This document shows, piece by piece, positions 60,416 through 61,568 of a stretch of 61,568 nucleotides of DNA. Where the stretch lies: positions 1-61,568 of IMG/VR virus record IMGVR_UViG_3300030107_002736. One strand, written 5' to 3'. This stretch comes from a virus. The stretch's first letter is position 1; the number at the start of each line of letters is the position of its first letter. A program made the position numbers and the translations under genes. Under the pieces are notes generated by a model. It was not told the DNA's origin. It saw only the letters and a list, made by a program, of their open reading frames with translations, and made no database searches.

Positions 60416-61044
60416 ACTACACTGAACTAACAGCAGCGATTAAGGACTACACAAATAACACAGGCACGGACTTTACTGCTGCTATACCTACCTTTGTAAA
60501 GCAAACCGAACAACGTATTTATCGCTCTGTAAATCTTTCGGTAAACAGAAAAAATGTCGCTGGCACCATGACTGACGGTAACGCGTACCTGGAAATGCCG
60601 TCAGACTTCTTGTTTCCACTGTCACTGTCTATTACAAGTGGCAGCAACCAGTCGTTCTTATTGAACAAAGATGCAAACTTCATTAGGTCTACATATCCAA
60701 ATGCCGCCACGGAAGGGACGCCCAAGTATTACGGGGTCTTTGACGTAAACACGTTTATTATTGGTCCTACGCCTGACTCTAACTACACAACCGAGTTGCA
60801 TTACTATTACATGCCCAACTCCATTGTTACAGATGGGACGTCGTGGCTTGGAACAAATGCAGATACGGCATTGCTTTATGGTTGTTTAGTAGAAGCTTAT
60901 ACCTACATGAAGGGTGAGGCGGACATGATGCAACTGTACCAACAAAGGTTTAATGAAGCTTTGCAGTTACTTAAAATTGAAGCAGAAGGTCGCGCAACAA
61001 CAGATGAGTATAGGGATGGCACAATCAGGATGGGTGTGGCCTAG
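60412..61044 (+). CDS. Tail adaptor protein (T7 gp11-like)
   Basis: A 210-residue protein. N-terminal helix (YTELTAAIKDYTNNTG), IPTFVKQTEQRIYRSVN, beta strands with PSDFLFPLSLSIT, and C-terminal helices (EAYTYMKGEADMMQLYQQRF) match the pattern of phage adaptor proteins. ATGA coupling with the previous gene. It would join portal to the tail hub. Confidence 0.75.
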   Translation: MNYTELTAAIKDYTNNTGTDFTAAIPTFVKQTEQRIYRSVNLSVNRKNVAGTMTDGNAYLEMPSDFLFPLSLSITSGSNQSFLLNKDANFIRSTYPNAATEGTPKYYGVFDVNTFIIGPTPDSNYTTELHYYYMPNSIVTDGTSWLGTNADTALLYGCLVEAYTYMKGEADMMQLYQQRFNEALQLLKIEAEGRATTDEYRDGTIRMGVA

Positions 61045-61328
61045 TGTTTGATCTTGATTCAGGCGTGGGAAGTGTAACCGTAACAACAAGCGTTAACGGC
61101 AACCTTGGTCCTAGTCACTGGGCCGAAAGAGCGGCTGACACAATAGTTTCGGTTGGAAGTAATTCACATCCTACTATTGCTGAACAGGCTAAAGCGTTTA
61201 AATCATATATACATAAAGCTGTGCAATATTACATATGGGAAGCGGTTAAAGAGGACCGCTCCAAGGTCATTACCCTGTTAAGGTCAGCAGGTCATAATGA
61301 TTTGGCTAACTCGGTGGAGAAACTCTAA
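61044..61328 (+). CDS. Small structural protein with GTG start
   Basis: A 94-residue protein from GTG 61044, overlapping the preceding TAG. It contains SHWAERAADTIVSVGSNSHP and a helical C-terminus, a pattern I recall from small proteins in tail regions of marine phages. Coupled to the next gene by TAATG. Function unknown. Confidence 0.65.
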   Translation: MFDLDSGVGSVTVTTSVNGNLGPSHWAERAADTIVSVGSNSHPTIAEQAKAFKSYIHKAVQYYIWEAVKEDRSKVITLLRSAGHNDLANSVEKL

Positions 61329-61568
61329 TGGCTATATCTCAGGCAATGTGTACCTCGTTTAAAAAGGAGTTGTTAGAAGCAAAGCACAACTTCCTCAACT
61401 CCGGTGGTAACACTTTTAAAATTGCTCTGTACACGAGTAGTGCTTCACTAGGTGCCAGCACAACAGCGTATACGACAAGCAATGAAATAAGCGGAACAAA
61501 CTATTCTGCTAAAGGAAACACGCTAACAAGGGTAGACCCCTCAACTAGTGGAACAACAGCCCTTACTG
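61328..61568 (+). CDS. Virion-associated protein, N-terminal part (continues at base 1)
   Basis: Starts at ATG 61328 and stays open to the right end; the frame continues at base 1 and stops at 291. The joined product is about 143 residues. The N-terminal part (CTSFKKELLEAKHNFLNSGG) is helical, the rest beta-rich. See the left part for its role. Confidence 0.8.
   Translation, partial: MAISQAMCTSFKKELLEAKHNFLNSGGNTFKIALYTSSASLGASTTAYTTSNEISGTNYSAKGNTLTRVDPSTSGTTALT
61469..61568. repeat. Terminal direct repeat, right copy
   Basis: Identical to bases 1-100 except for t instead of c at the second-last base (61567). It marks the overlap at which a circular or permuted genome was opened. Confidence 0.9.

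Overview
The window looks like one complete genome of a double-stranded DNA tailed bacteriophage, cut open inside a virion gene. Its first and last 100 bases are the same apart from one base, so the true molecule is circularly permuted or was assembled as a circle of about 61.47 kb. A P22-type long portal, T7/P22-type adaptor and nozzle proteins, very large internal virion proteins and no tail tube, sheath or classical tape measure point to a short-tailed (podovirus-like) particle. The style of the virion genes resembles uncultured marine phages. That comparison and any host are inference. No integrase, DNA polymerase, RNA polymerase or tRNA synthetase is visible, so the phage probably uses the host polymerases and is probably lytic.

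Layout. Plus strand 45.5 kb to the end and on through 0-28.9 kb: small terminase, a 328-aa minus-strand orphan gene, a large structured non-coding region, large terminase, portal, GroES-like co-chaperonin, scaffold, capsid, tail adaptors, fibre, tail hub, internal or ejected proteins ending in a 3,586-aa polyvalent protein, then lysis membrane proteins, a metallophosphoesterase and an HNH nuclease. Minus strand 31.9-28.9 kb: a recombination cassette (Cas4/RecB-like exonuclease, single-strand annealing protein, SSB-like protein with an acidic DDGLPF tip, ribbon-helix-helix regulator). Plus strand 32.0-34.2 kb: RusA-like resolvase and T7-gp4-like primase-helicase. Minus strand 45.3-34.35 kb: a long early-type array of about 25 small genes containing a MoxR AAA ATPase, a helical protein and a VWA/HExxH metallopeptidase in a row, plus a lipoprotein lytic transglycosylase.

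Regulation. Seven copies of a 17-bp palindrome (GGGTGAA-N3-TTCACCC), most followed at fixed distance by AAAGT, lie only between 40.88 and 46.13 kb, mainly just upstream of ribosome binding sites of minus-strand genes. Intrinsic terminators separate the transcription units.

The most unusual region is 47.37-48.28 kb, about 0.9 kb with almost no coding capacity but packed with long, nested and multibranched inverted repeats. A good sigma70-like promoter (TTGATA-N18-TATAAA) would start a plus-strand transcript exactly at the first hairpin, and G-U pairs in two stems fit a plus-strand RNA. I propose a large ornate structured RNA comparable in size to GOLLD or ROOL RNAs. This is inferred from reading the sequence by eye, with no covariance search.
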